DNA of 64,000 nt, taken from NCBI GenBank assembly GCA_022845955.1, contig AP025576.1:7006001-7070000 (forward strand), read 5' to 3'. This DNA comes from Lachnospiraceae bacterium. Lineage in GTDB: Bacteria; Bacillota; Clostridia; Lachnospirales; Lachnospiraceae. Numbering within the stretch: position 1 is the stretch's first letter; every line of letters starts with the position of its first letter. The position numbers and the translations under genes were made by a program. Positions 25,413-38,889 of the stretch are shown piece by piece. The notes beneath the pieces were generated by a model, which saw nothing but the letters and a program-made list of their open reading frames with translations, did no database searches and was not told where the DNA came from.

Positions 25413-27203
25413 TTATTCAAACTGTGCAAGGTACATCTGTCTGTACAGACCGTCCTGTCGAATCAGCTCTTCATGAGTTCCCTGCTGGACAACGTCCCCG
25501 TCGTTTACCACAAGGATAATGTCGGCATTCCGTATTGTGGATAATCTGTGAGCGATAATAAAACAGGTTTTCCCCTCCATCAGCTTTCTCATCGCCTCCT
25601 GGATCTTCATTTCGGTACGGGTGTCCACATTGGAGGTTGCTTCATCCAGGATAAGCATCCTGGCCGGCAGGAGCATAGCCCTGGCTATTGTCAGAAGCTG
25701 TTTCTGCCCTTTGGAAATATTGGTCCCTTCATCAGTGAGAATCGTATCATAACCCTGGGGAAGCCTGCGGATAAATCCGTCAATCCCAGCCGCTTTGGCT
25801 GCCTCCCGGACCTTTTCCTCTTCCATCCCCTGTTCCATCCCGCCCAGGCTGCCATAGGCCAGATTATCATAAATGCTTCCCTGGAACAGCCACGTATCCT
25901 GCAGAACCATGGCATAGGACTTACGCAGGCTTTTTCTTGTAATACCGGACACATTATTTCCGTCAACACAAATGCATCCATCCTGAATATCGTAAAACCG
26001 CATAAGAAGATTGATGAGGGTGGTTTTTCCGGCCCCTGTAGGCCCTACAACCGCTACCATTTTACCGGGTTTTACATGAAAACTCAAGTCATGGATAATA
26101 GTTTTAACAGAATTATAGCCAAATTTTACATGGGAAAGTTCCACGTCTCCTTCCGCCTGTGTAAGCTCCATACAGTCTTGTGCATCCGCCGGTTCCTCCG
26201 GCTCGTCCAGCAGCCGGAAAATACGCTCTGCTGCGGCAATCGAGGACTGCAGATCACTGATTATATTGGCCGCCTCATTAATCGGCCCGGAAAATTTTCT
26301 GGAATACAGAACGAACGAAGAAATGTTCCCGATGCTCATACTCCCGAAAAGATACAATACTGCCCCGAATACACTGATCAGGGACAAAGAAAGATTATTC
26401 ACAAAGTTTACCATAGGTCCTACAATACTGCCGTAATATTCCGCCCGGTAATAGGCCTTCATAGCCTTTTCATTTTTCCCCTCAAACCGGTCAATGGTAT
26501 TATCCTCCTGGCAATAGGCCCGTAAGGTTTTCTGCCCGGAAACCATCTCCTCCACAAAACCGTTTAATTCCCCCAGTTTCGCCGACCGCTCCCGGAACAA
26601 TGGCCTTGTTTTGCCAGTAAGGTAACGGGTGATGCATATGGACAGCGGCATGGTAAAAGCAAAAACCAGGACAAGACGGGGAGATATCAGCACCATCATA
26701 ATAAATGCGCCGCTTACCGTTATTACCGTAGTCAAAAGCTGTACCACATCATCGGAGAGAGAAGCATTTACCGTATCAATATCATAGGAAATCCGACTGA
26801 TAATATCCCCGCTCTGATGTACATCAAAATACCCCACCGGCAGGGACAGCAGTTTTTCAAACACATCCCTGCGCATCCTGTAGACCACCTTCCTGCTTAT
26901 GGCTATCATCAATACCTGAAGCAGATAAGAAAAAATGGAGGACACCACATAAAATCCCGCCATCCATGCCGCGTAATAGAAAACCCTGCTGAAATCCACT
27001 CTGCCTGCGCCCGGTTCAATGGCATCCACCGCATAACCGGAAAGCATCGGTCCTATCAGTGCAAATAAATTGCTGCCTATCGTCAATGCAAAAGCAGCAG
27101 TAAGATACCACTTATAATGCATCAGATACCCGCCGAGCCTCAACAGGGTGCCGGCCTTCCCTTTGTCTTTTTTCTGTTGTTTTCCTGTTCCTCCCCATCT
27201 CAT
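25413..27203 (-). CDS. Heterodimeric ABC exporter subunit (canonical nucleotide site)
   Basis: The 596-residue protein fuses a six-helix transmembrane domain (residues about 20-310) to an ATPase domain. The ATPase has Walker A GPTGAGKTT, Walker B MLILDEATSNVD with the catalytic Glu, and a signature NISKGQKQ that departs from LSGGQ. Paired with the next gene it should form one active and one weakened ATP site, as in LmrCD-type drug or lipid exporters. ATG 27203 overlaps the upstream stop by four bases (ATGA) and has GGAG ten bases before it. Confidence 0.92.
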   Translation of the reverse strand: MRWGGTGKQQKKDKGKAGTLLRLGGYLMHYKWYLTAAFALTIGSNLFALIGPMLSGYAVDAIEPGAGRVDFSRVFYYAAWMAGFYVVSSIFSYLLQVLMIAISRKVVYRMRRDVFEKLLSLPVGYFDVHQSGDIISRISYDIDTVNASLSDDVVQLLTTVITVSGAFIMMVLISPRLVLVFAFTMPLSICITRYLTGKTRPLFRERSAKLGELNGFVEEMVSGQKTLRAYCQEDNTIDRFEGKNEKAMKAYYRAEYYGSIVGPMVNFVNNLSLSLISVFGAVLYLFGSMSIGNISSFVLYSRKFSGPINEAANIISDLQSSIAAAERIFRLLDEPEEPADAQDCMELTQAEGDVELSHVKFGYNSVKTIIHDLSFHVKPGKMVAVVGPTGAGKTTLINLLMRFYDIQDGCICVDGNNVSGITRKSLRKSYAMVLQDTWLFQGSIYDNLAYGSLGGMEQGMEEEKVREAAKAAGIDGFIRRLPQGYDTILTDEGTNISKGQKQLLTIARAMLLPARMLILDEATSNVDTRTEMKIQEAMRKLMEGKTCFIIAHRLSTIRNADIILVVNDGDVVQQGTHEELIRQDGLYRQMYLAQFE

Positions 27204-29005
27204 ACCACGGCTTCTCCTGTCTGTGAACTGCTTATTTCCCTGTATACCTGACAATTTTCCATCAGCTCCTCATGCGTCCCGTATCCGATCATCTCCCCGT
27301 CCTCCAGCACAAGTATATGATCGGCATGCATAACAGAGCTGATCCTCTGGGCAATCATAATCGTAGTCGTGTCCCGGAAATGCTCCTTCAGCTGCTTACG
27401 GAGCTTTGCATCCGTCCGGTAATCCAGTGCGCTGGAGGAATCGTCCAGCACAAGGATATCAGGACGCGCTGCCAGTGCCCTGGCAATTAAAATACGCTGC
27501 TTCTGGCCGCCGCTCAAATTGGCTCCCTTGATATCCAGCATAGCCCCTTCACTACGTTCCTTTTCCCTGGTAAACTCATCGGCCTGTGCGTACTCCAGCG
27601 CTTTTATTACCTCTTCCCGAGACAGCTCCCTTCCCATCCTCACATTTTCATAAATAGAGTCCTCGAAAATCGTATCGTTCTGGAAAACCACACCGAATTT
27701 TTTTTGAAGCTCTTTCCTTTCCAGACTGCGGATATCCATTCCATCTATCAGTATCCTGCCCTGATCCACATCCACAAGCCGCATCAGTACGGCTGCCAGT
27801 GTGGTCTTCCCGGATCCGGTAGCCCCTATCACCCCCAGCATTTCTCCCTTTTTTAAAGAAAGAGAGATATCCTTCAGATTTGGTTCCTTTTTATTATAGG
27901 AAAAGGTAACATGGTCGAACACTATCCCTTTCTGTTTCCGCCCCTGCTCTTCCCATTCCGGCCGCACCTTCTCTTGATTTCTTTCCTTCTCTTTATCGTT
28001 CTGCACACCGGCGTTGAAAGATTCCTCTTCTTTATCTATACCGCACATGCGCTCCATATCCTCACCACAGTCCAATACCTGTTCTATTCTGGCCCCCGAT
28101 GCCACCGCCTTATTAATAATGACAAACATACGGGAAATGGACATCATGGCATTGAGGATGATAGTGAAATACGTCATAAATGCCAATATCTTACCAACCT
28201 CGGAAGTTCCCGCATTTACGCGATAGGCTCCTGCCAGGATAACCCCCACCAGTCCCAGGTTTAATAGCATATTCATGGCCGGGTTCAGGACCGCCATCGT
28301 CTGCTCCGCATTCCTTTCGCATGTGACGACCAACGTATTAATACGGTCAAATTTATCCTTTTCATAGTCCATTTTAGACAGTGCCCTGATAACCCGGATT
28401 CCCGCAATATCCTCTCTGACTAAACACACAAACTTATCTGCTGCTTCCTGCAGCCTGCGGTACAGCGGCATACCCTTTCGGGAAACTGCTATCATGACAA
28501 TTGCAAGAACAGGCATTACCAGCAGAAGCACGGATGCCAGAACCGGATCCAAAGCCATGGTAAAAATAATTCCTCCCACAAGCAGGATAGGCGCCCTGAC
28601 CCCAAGCCTTTGGATTCTGCCAATCATTTGATTTACATTATATGTATCCGTCGTAAGCCTGGATATTAAAGATGGCTTTGTAAATAAATCCGTCTGCTTG
28701 TCCGACAGATACATTGTCTTTGCAAACAGATCATGCCGGATAATCTGTGTTGCATCGCTTGCCACCCTGGAAGCCATACGATTAGCAATGATATTAAATG
28801 CTACGGCCACAAATGAACAGAATATCATTACTCCTCCCCACAGATAGATCTTCTGCAGGCTTTTCATAGGTATCACATTATCTATAACATAGGCCAGCAC
28901 CCAGGGAATACACAGATCCATAATAGAACCGATGAATTTAACCGTGAAACCAATACCCATCCTTTTATAATAGGGCTTTAAATAAAAAGATATTATTTTT
29001 TTCAT
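27200..29005 (-). CDS. Heterodimeric ABC exporter subunit (degenerate nucleotide site)
   Basis: The 601-residue half-transporter has six membrane helices, Walker A GATGSGKTT, a normal signature NLSGGQKQR and a Walker B LVLDDSSSALD with Asp instead of the catalytic Glu. This complements the partner's poor signature, the usual arrangement in heterodimeric exporters. Between the two domains (about residues 325-360) lies a highly charged insertion rich in Lys and Glu. It overlaps the Nudix gene by four bases. The substrate is unknown. Confidence 0.92.
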   Translation of the reverse strand: MKKIISFYLKPYYKRMGIGFTVKFIGSIMDLCIPWVLAYVIDNVIPMKSLQKIYLWGGVMIFCSFVAVAFNIIANRMASRVASDATQIIRHDLFAKTMYLSDKQTDLFTKPSLISRLTTDTYNVNQMIGRIQRLGVRAPILLVGGIIFTMALDPVLASVLLLVMPVLAIVMIAVSRKGMPLYRRLQEAADKFVCLVREDIAGIRVIRALSKMDYEKDKFDRINTLVVTCERNAEQTMAVLNPAMNMLLNLGLVGVILAGAYRVNAGTSEVGKILAFMTYFTIILNAMMSISRMFVIINKAVASGARIEQVLDCGEDMERMCGIDKEEESFNAGVQNDKEKERNQEKVRPEWEEQGRKQKGIVFDHVTFSYNKKEPNLKDISLSLKKGEMLGVIGATGSGKTTLAAVLMRLVDVDQGRILIDGMDIRSLERKELQKKFGVVFQNDTIFEDSIYENVRMGRELSREEVIKALEYAQADEFTREKERSEGAMLDIKGANLSGGQKQRILIARALAARPDILVLDDSSSALDYRTDAKLRKQLKEHFRDTTTIMIAQRISSVMHADHILVLEDGEMIGYGTHEELMENCQVYREISSSQTGEAVV

Positions 29006-29430
29006 TTTATCCCCAATCCGCTTACCTTTCTTAATAAAAATGGCTGTATATCGGGATACGTCCAGAAATCTTTTTTTTCCGGAAATTTATCATACAGCTT
29101 AACCTCTTCTATCTCAAAGGCGGGCAGGGGGCCTAATTCATCAACCTGTGCATAATAAAGCATACCGAAGCTGGCTTTTTCTCCCTGTCTCAGGCAGGAG
29201 TATGCACAAACAGGCTGAAGGGTATAATGTTCTGCCCCGGTTTCTTCATACAGCTCTCTGCGGGCCGTATCCTCTATCCATTCGCCCGGATCTCTGTGCC
29301 CTCCCGGGAATTCCCATGTCCTGCGGTCTTTATGACGGCATAATATCCATTTTCCCTCTTTTATCGCTATAATTACTGCAAAATCAAATAACGATTCCTC
29401 CGCTATATCATAAAATGCAACCTGAATCAT
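29002..29430 (-). CDS. Nudix hydrolase
   Basis: The 142-residue protein has a complete Nudix box GHRDPGEWIEDTARRELYEETG (G-x5-E-x7-RE-x2-EE-x-G in outline), which binds Mg and cleaves nucleoside diphosphate-X compounds. The preceding CRHKDRRTWEFPGG is typical of MutT/NTP pyrophosphatase relatives. ATG 29430 is preceded by AAAGGAG five bases upstream and is preferred over the ATG at 29448. Its position between dCMP deaminase and ABC exporter genes suggests nucleotide housekeeping, but the substrate is not known. Confidence 0.9.
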   Translation of the reverse strand: MIQVAFYDIAEESLFDFAVIIAIKEGKWILCRHKDRRTWEFPGGHRDPGEWIEDTARRELYEETGAEHYTLQPVCAYSCLRQGEKASFGMLYYAQVDELGPLPAFEIEEVKLYDKFPEKKDFWTYPDIQPFLLRKVSGLGIK

Positions 29431-29475
29431 TTTTTCTCCTTTACTCAACCTTGCAACTCTTTCATTCCCTATTTT

Positions 29476-29964
29476 TCAGTAACCAAAAGAACCTGTCAGA
29501 GATTCATCCTCTTCCACCCATTCCCTTACCGGTATTTCCCGGAAGATATCCTTTGTATCTCTCACAAACACTTTTTCAATCCCCGCATTGATTACCAGTC
29601 TTTTACACATGGAACAACAACAAGAATTTTCTATATATGTCCCGTTTTCCACTTCAATCCCCACCAGATACAGACTGCTCCCTATCATCTTATCCCTTGA
29701 TGCACTGATAATGGCATTTGCCTCCGCATGAACGCTGCGGCATAGTTCATAACGCTCCCCTCTGGGAATTTTCATCTTGGAACGAATGCATTCGCCCAGA
29801 TCAGAACAGTTTTTCCTTCCTCTCGGCGCTCCCACATACCCTGTAGAAATCACTTCATCATTCTTAACAATAACCGCACCATAGTGCCTGCGGATACATG
29901 TACACCGCTGAGATACCACCTCTGCCAAATCCAGATAATAATTTGCTTTATCTCTTCTTCCCAT
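29476..29964 (-). CDS. dCMP deaminase family protein (ComEB-like)
   Basis: The 162-residue zinc enzyme has the HAE motif (His79-Glu81) in SVHAEANAI and the CxxC pair Cys117/Cys120 in CCCSMC, with an extra Cys cluster CTC and NCSDLGEC nearby. It deaminates dCMP to dUMP for dTTP synthesis. First gene of the deaminase-Nudix-ABC-ABC group, with a GGGGAGG ribosome site and a promoter 40-65 bases upstream. Confidence 0.9.
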   Translation of the reverse strand: MGRRDKANYYLDLAEVVSQRCTCIRRHYGAVIVKNDEVISTGYVGAPRGRKNCSDLGECIRSKMKIPRGERYELCRSVHAEANAIISASRDKMIGSSLYLVGIEVENGTYIENSCCCSMCKRLVINAGIEKVFVRDTKDIFREIPVREWVEEDESLTGSFGY

Positions 29965-30002
29965 ATAATCCTCCCCTTCTCCGTTTTTACTGTCTCTTTT
30001 AA

Positions 30003-30030
30003 ATTATATACCTCTTCCCGCTTCTTGCAA
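30003..30030 (-). promoter_or_regulatory. Promoter upstream of dCMP deaminase gene
   Basis: On the minus strand TTGCAA (30025-30030), 16-base spacer and TATAAT (30003-30008) match sigma-A well. Confidence 0.6.
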
Positions 30031-30071
30031 GGTTTCCCCTTTTAAAAAACCTTTTTTAGTTTTTTCAACAC

Positions 30072-30104
30072 AAAAAACCTCAGTATGAATTACTGAGGTT
30101 TTTT
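30072..30104 (-). terminator. Terminator of the rRNA-tRNA operon
   Basis: An 8-bp stem (30078-30085 with 30091-30098) followed on the minus strand by six T residues lies four bases past tRNA-Lys. It is flanked by A and T runs on both sides, so it could also act in the other direction. Confidence 0.85.
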
Positions 30105-30107
30105 AAC

Positions 30108-30180
30108 TGAAGCACGGGGGATTCGAACCCCCGACAACCTGATTAAAAGTCAGGTGCTCTACCGACTGAGCTAGTGCTCC
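30108..30180 (-). tRNA. tRNA-Lys (anticodon TTT)
   Basis: The 73-base cloverleaf has acceptor GGAGCAC with GTGCTTC, anticodon loop CTTTTAA, T-loop TTCGAAT and discriminator A. It is the last gene of the rRNA-tRNA operon. Confidence 0.95.
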
Positions 30181-30212
30181 TTATTCCTTATTTAATTTGT
30201 GACAGTAAGAAA

Positions 30213-30285
<73 letters not shown>

Positions 30286-30292
30286 ATTTGAG

Positions 30293-30366
30293 TAGCGGGG
30301 ACAGGATTTGAACCTATGACCTTCGGGTTATGAGCCCGACGAGCTTCCAGACTGCTCCACCCCGCG
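30293..30366 (-). tRNA. Initiator tRNA-fMet (anticodon CAT)
   Basis: The gene begins CGCGGGG with the first base unpaired (C1 against T72) and has three G-C pairs (GGGCTCATAACCC) in the anticodon stem, both marks of the initiator tRNA. Confidence 0.93.
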
Positions 30367-30426
30367 TTAACCATATATATTGTAACACCATAACGGCACT
30401 ACATGCAACTTTTATTTGATAAAAAA

Positions 30427-30508
30427 TGGATGGAGGTGGATTCGAACCACCGAAGCAATTTGCAGCAGATTTACAGTCTGTCCCCTTTGGCCACTCGGGA
30501 ATCCATCC
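30427..30508 (-). tRNA. tRNA-Tyr (anticodon GTA)
   Basis: This 82-base class II tRNA has a long variable arm, acceptor GGATGGA with TCCATCC and anticodon loop CTGTAAA. Confidence 0.94.
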
Positions 30509-30526
30509 ATATTAATTAACTCTATA

Positions 30527-30599
30527 AGCCGATGATCGGACTCGAACCGATAACCTGCTGATTACAAATCAGCTGCTCTGCCAATTGAGCCACATCGGC
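30527..30599 (-). tRNA. tRNA-Thr (anticodon TGT)
   Basis: Acceptor GCCGATG pairs CATCGGC; anticodon loop TTTGTAA; discriminator T. Confidence 0.94.
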
Positions 30600-30641
30600 A
30601 TATGCCAAATCCGAACTACCGGTAATTTTAAACGTAAGAAA

Positions 30642-30714
30642 TGGGACCTATAGGGCTCGAACCTATGACCCTCTGCTTGTAAGGCAGATGCTCTCCCAGC
30701 TGAGCTAAGATCCC
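30642..30714 (-). tRNA. tRNA-Val (anticodon TAC)
   Basis: Acceptor GGGATCT pairs AGGTCCC with a T-G pair; anticodon loop CTTACAA; discriminator A. Confidence 0.94.
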
Positions 30715-30748
30715 ATACCTCTTTATCTGACTTCTTTTCAGAAATCAA

Positions 30749-30822
30749 CGACCCAGATCGGACTCGAACCGACGACCTCCGCCGTGACAGGGCGGCGCTC
30801 TAACCAACTGAGCCACTAGGCC
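30749..30822 (-). tRNA. tRNA-Asp (anticodon GTC)
   Basis: Anticodon loop CTGTCAC, discriminator G and acceptor GGCCTAG with CTGGGTC (two G-T pairs). It is the first tRNA after the 23S gene. Confidence 0.94.
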
Positions 30823-30914
30823 GAATGAAACTTACGTTTCAAAAGGACATATTAGAATATACCCTCAAAACCGAACATTGAATCTAATCTTCTCCAAAAC
30901 CTCTTTCTTACCTT

Positions 30915-33814
<2,900 letters not shown>

Positions 33815-34137
33815 CTGTTTGTAACTCGTCCTTGTGTGGTCTCGTTACGGCATACATAGCGTTGTATGCTCTTTTGGTATTTCTTATCCAACCCTTTCGG
33901 ATTGGTTATTGCTTGTTTTGGATGTCTTCTCGTTTATCTTCTTCTATCCGGTCGGTTTCTTTATTTAAAAACCTTCCATATAGACGTTGATACTTTAAGA
34001 TTATTTTCAATATTCGGTTTTCAAGGTACATTCTTGACTGCATATTTTATCAGTCATTCAAAATCAGGATTGTTCCTAATTTTGAATCACTGGTAAAACC
34101 AGTGTATATAAAGCTTGTTAAGCTTGTTTTCTTTTAA
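33815..34137 (-). other. 5S-23S spacer (about 320 bases)
   Basis: No tRNA or protein gene is seen. A 14-bp imperfect hairpin (34056-34069 with 34074-34087) lies 50 bases after the 5S gene and probably helps processing; it has no T run, so it should not terminate. Short AAGCTTGTTAAGCTTG repeats lie next to the 5S end. Confidence 0.6.
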
Positions 34138-34254
34138 TCTGGCAGCCACCTGCTCTCCCATACCGTTTCCAGCATAGTACCATCGGCCGCTTAAGTCTTA
34201 ACCATCGTGTTCGGGATGAGAACGGGTGTCTCCCCTAAGCGCATCGCCACCAGA
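34138..34254 (-). rRNA. 5S ribosomal RNA, between 16S and 23S
   Basis: The 117-base reverse complement starts TCTGGTGGCGATGCGC and ends GGTGGCTGCCAGA, which pair as helix I; CCGAACACG and GGGAGAGCAGGT are the conserved loop B/C and helix parts. It lies about 77 bases after the 16S end, which is not the usual 16S-23S-5S order. Confidence 0.95.
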
Positions 34255-34327
34255 ATTTTCATGATGCTTTCCAGGCGCCTTTCGGCTCCCTCAACATCTA
34301 AACAGTAATACAACCCCTACTTCTTCG

Positions 34328-35866
<1,539 letters not shown>

Positions 35867-36340
35867 AGTGTTCAATCCGGTTAAGATTAACTCTAGCTAA
35901 TGTTTAACCGTCGTTTGTTTCCAAACATTTTTTACTGTTTTTGGGTGTCTTAAATGCTTCTTGCGAAGCTTTAAAACTTGTTCTCTGAATTTTCTTTTTT
36001 AGAATTTTCAGGGTTGCATTACTGTTTATTTGTCAAGGTTCTGTGTGCTGCTTTCTCAGCCGCAACAGTTGATATCTTATCACATGTTGTTTCGCCAATC
36101 AAGCACTTTTTTCAACTTTTTTTATTTCTTTCAAGTTGTTGTCCCATCGCCATTCGCGGTGGAGTTTCATTATAGCACCATTTTTTACCAAATGTCAACA
36201 TCTTTTTTAACTTATTTTTTAAACAAGTTTTATTTGTGTTTTACAATCCGGCAAAAGTGCGAAAAAAAAGAAATCTCAATCACTTAAGATTCTTTTCCCG
36301 CGAAGCTATAATCAAGCTTCCCTTATATCGGTAAAGGGAA
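35867..36340 (-). promoter_or_regulatory. rRNA leader and promoter
   Basis: On the minus strand TTGACA (36193-36198), 18-base spacer and TATAAT (36169-36174) form a consensus promoter; transcription would begin near 36162, about 300 bases before 16S. The rest of the leader is AT-rich, with no gene. The region between this promoter and tRNA-Ser is also AT-rich. Confidence 0.75.
36262..36295 (-). terminator. Probable terminator after tRNA-Ser
   Basis: On the minus strand AGAATCT pairs AGATTTCT with a bulge, followed by eight T residues. It lies between tRNA-Ser and the rRNA promoter. Confidence 0.5.
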
Positions 36341-36429
36341 CGGAGAAAGAGGGATTTGAACCCTCGCGCCGCTATAAACGACCTACACCCTTAGCAGGGG
36401 CGCCTCTTCAGCCTCTTGAGTATTTCTCC
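36341..36429 (-). tRNA. tRNA-Ser (anticodon GCT)
   Basis: This 89-base class II tRNA has acceptor GGAGAAA with TTTCTCC, anticodon loop CTGCTAA, a long variable arm and discriminator G. It has its own promoter and lies upstream of the rRNA operon. Confidence 0.95.
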
Positions 36430-36490
36430 ACAAAACTGAACTATCCTCTACCAATATGAAGTGCGCGTCCCAATCGGTAGCGCAAATGTT

Positions 36491-36519
36491 ATTATACATA
36501 AGGTATAACTGTTTGTCAA
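36491..36519 (-). promoter_or_regulatory. Promoter of tRNA-Ser
   Basis: TTGACA (36514-36519), 17-base spacer and TATAAT (36491-36496) on the minus strand match the sigma-A consensus perfectly, about 62 bases before the tRNA. Confidence 0.8.
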
Positions 36520-36569
36520 TTCCTTTTGGCAAGTTTTTTCATATTCACCTGAATTTGTTATGGCAGAGA

Positions 36570-37283
36570 CTATTCCTGAGTATATCCCGCAATGGTTTCA
36601 TCTATACGTCTTTTTACTTCTTCTGCTATTTGTGTTGTTTTCATATCCTTGTATTCTTCATAATACATAGGCTTCAGATAAAATATCTTAACGGTTATCT
36701 TCCTGATGCTGTTTTCATCAAAGGGTATGAAGGAGTCTATCAGGGCACAGGGTACGATAGGACATCTGGCTTTCATTGCTCCCTTAAAGCTGCCTCCTTT
36801 GAATTCCTGGGTATGATTTCCCTGCCTGCTCCGGGTACCTTCCGGGAAAATCAAAAAGTTACGCCCTTTTTTCACTTCCTCCGCCATCGTCTGGATCACC
36901 TTCATGGATTGTCTCAGATCCTCTCTGTCAATAACAAGGGCGCCCAATGCCTTACGCACCTGTTTGAGAAGAATAACGTTGGCCGCTTCCTTTTTCATGA
37001 CAAAAGAAAAGACTTTCGGACAGGATTCCAGGAATACGAGGCCGTCAAACAGGCCCTGGTGGTTGGGAAACATAATAAAGCCGTCTTTTTCCGGCAGGTT
37101 TTCCACACCGTGTGCTTCTATGGTGACGCGTCCCGCTCTGTTGGCGGCAAGAGTTGTTTTTTTACACCACCGGAAGCCTTCCTCATAGCTGATATTGTCA
37201 TGTATGCTGCACCACCAGATGTGGCTGAAGTAGTAAAAGGCTTTAAAGAAAAGCCGGAATACCATCAAGGCAATTCTACGCAT
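36570..37283 (-). CDS. plsC: 1-acyl-sn-glycerol-3-phosphate acyltransferase
   Basis: PlsC adds the second acyl chain to make phosphatidic acid at the membrane. The 237-residue protein has a hydrophobic N-terminus, the catalytic NHQGLFD (residues 74-80; NHxxxxD, with Gly where Ser is common), and the glycerol-phosphate site FPEGTRS near residue 147. It lies after the fumarate hydratase genes with a 21-base gap. Confidence 0.9.
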   Translation of the reverse strand: MRRIALMVFRLFFKAFYYFSHIWWCSIHDNISYEEGFRWCKKTTLAANRAGRVTIEAHGVENLPEKDGFIMFPNHQGLFDGLVFLESCPKVFSFVMKKEAANVILLKQVRKALGALVIDREDLRQSMKVIQTMAEEVKKGRNFLIFPEGTRSRQGNHTQEFKGGSFKGAMKARCPIVPCALIDSFIPFDENSIRKITVKIFYLKPMYYEEYKDMKTTQIAEEVKRRIDETIAGYTQE

Positions 37284-37304
37284 ATTCTGATTCTCTTTTC
37301 CTGT

Positions 37305-37856
37305 TTATTCTGAACAATATTGCTTTATGGCAGTTTCATATAGATTATTCCCCTGGCTGTCTATCACCACAATGACGGGAAAGTCCTTCACTGCCAGCTT
37401 TCTAATCGCTTCCGTCCCCAAATCGTCATAAGCAATTACCTCTGAGCTGAGGATGGATTTGGAAAGAAGGGCTCCTGCACCTCCCACGGCGGCAAAATAT
37501 ACGGCGCCGTTACGGATCATAGCCTGTCTCACTTCTTCTGTGCGCTTTCCTTTCCCTATCATTCCCTGCATTCCCAAGTCCAGAAGCGACGGTGTATATT
37601 TGTCCATACGGCTGGCTGTAGTGGGTCCGGCCGATCCGATGGGCCTGCCTTCCCTCGCGGGGGACGGCCCCATATAGTATATTACATTTTCCCGGATATC
37701 AAACGGGAGCGTCTCTTCTTTTAATAGGGCTTCATACATTCGTTTATGTGCTGCATCCCTGGCTGTATATATAGTGCCTGTCAGCCAGACATAATCTCCT
37801 GCTTTCAGCGTGGCCGCTTCCTGTCTGGTAAAAGGCACTCTCATGTGTTTTTCCAT
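37305..37856 (-). CDS. Fumarate hydratase class I, beta subunit (C-terminal domain)
   Basis: The 183-residue protein corresponds to the C-terminal domain of FeS fumarate/tartrate dehydratases, with GDYVWLTGTIYTARDAAHKR, the GPTTASRMD loop and GKGKRTEEV. Together with the alpha subunit it hydrates fumarate to malate. ATG 37856 follows AAGGAG by six bases. A tartrate dehydratase cannot be excluded from sequence alone. It is 146 bases after the alpha gene, with a copy of the dispersed palindrome between. Confidence 0.9.
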   Translation of the reverse strand: MEKHMRVPFTRQEAATLKAGDYVWLTGTIYTARDAAHKRMYEALLKEETLPFDIRENVIYYMGPSPAREGRPIGSAGPTTASRMDKYTPSLLDLGMQGMIGKGKRTEEVRQAMIRNGAVYFAAVGGAGALLSKSILSSEVIAYDDLGTEAIRKLAVKDFPVIVVIDSQGNNLYETAIKQYCSE

Positions 37857-37884
37857 TATATTCTCCTTCCGCCCAAATTGCTTT

Positions 37885-37912
37885 GCAACCATTCGGACCT
37901 GTCTGCATTGTC
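37885..37912. repeat. Copy of dispersed palindrome between fumarate hydratase genes
   Basis: GCAACCATTCGGACCTGTC followed by TGCATTGTCAAA aligns base for base with the 30-base copy at 14974, with changes in both arms. Confidence 0.5.
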
Positions 37913-38002
37913 AAACGACTTTCTTCTTATTATATAATACTTATTCTGCAGATATTGTGTTTCTTACGGTTAGAACTACTATATAAAGGGGATTAACCGT
38001 GT

Positions 38003-38845
38003 CTATATAACCCGTACGGAATGTCTGTTCACATGACAGCAGATATTTACAGCAACGGGAAGTCCTGCTATATGGGTAGGATACGTATTGATATTTACTC
38101 CCAGCGCAGTCGTGGTTCCGCCAAGACCGCCGGGACCGATACCTGATTTATTTATCTTTTCCAGCAGTTCCTCTTCCATTTCCTTTATATAAGGAATATG
38201 TGAGCGGCTATCCAGCGGCCTGGTTAATGCCTGCTTTGCCAGGATAGCACACTTTTCAAAGGTTCCCCCAATCCCTACACCCACTACCATGGGAGGACAT
38301 GCATTAGGCCCGGCATCACGCACGGCGGTCAACACTGCATTTTTAACACCCTCCATGCCGTCCGCCGGCTTAAGCATGAAAATCCGGCTCATATTCTCGC
38401 TGCCGAATCCTTTAGGGGCTACCGTTATTTTTACCTGATCTCCGGGGACGATGCTGTAATGAATGATTCCGGGTGTGTTATCTCCGGTATTTCGCCGGAG
38501 AAGGGGATCCCCTACTACGGATTTCCGCAGATAGCCTTCTGTATAGCCCTGTCGAATCCCTTCGTTTACGGCATCCTCAAGTTCACCACCTTCAAAATGG
38601 ACTTCCTGCCCCACTTCCAGGAAAACAACTGCCATCCCTGTGTCCTGACATATGGGGATAGTGTCTTCTTTTGCTATCCGCAGGTTATCCTGCAGCTGTC
38701 CCAAAACCTGCTTCCCCAACGGAGCCTTCTCCTTCTCCACCGCATGGTTCAGGGCCTGCTCCATATCCGGCGTTAATATATGGTTGGCTTCAATACACAT
38801 TTCCTTTATATTTTCCGTTATTTCGGATACCTGCACTGTTCTCAT
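38003..38845 (-). CDS. Fumarate hydratase class I, alpha subunit (N-terminal domain)
   Basis: The 280-residue protein has the 4Fe-4S ligand cysteines expected of class I dehydratases: Cys66 in PICQDTGM, Cys183 in PNACPPM and Cys199 in FEKCAI. GDNTPGIIHY and GPGGLGGTTTALG are further family motifs. It acts in the cytoplasm in a reductive or partial citric-acid pathway and would be oxygen sensitive. A promoter lies about 45-75 bases upstream. Confidence 0.92.
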   Translation of the reverse strand: MRTVQVSEITENIKEMCIEANHILTPDMEQALNHAVEKEKAPLGKQVLGQLQDNLRIAKEDTIPICQDTGMAVVFLEVGQEVHFEGGELEDAVNEGIRQGYTEGYLRKSVVGDPLLRRNTGDNTPGIIHYSIVPGDQVKITVAPKGFGSENMSRIFMLKPADGMEGVKNAVLTAVRDAGPNACPPMVVGVGIGGTFEKCAILAKQALTRPLDSRSHIPYIKEMEEELLEKINKSGIGPGGLGGTTTALGVNINTYPTHIAGLPVAVNICCHVNRHSVRVI

Positions 38846-38889
38846 ATGCTTTCAATCCCTTCCTATGCTGTACTGCTCTGCTTGTTTTA

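Noticed and set aside
25045..25544. Two open frames beginning with the same MQHRPRGTPG residues on opposite strands
   Set aside because: They start in the two arms of the palindromic element and are a consequence of the inverted repeat, not real genes.
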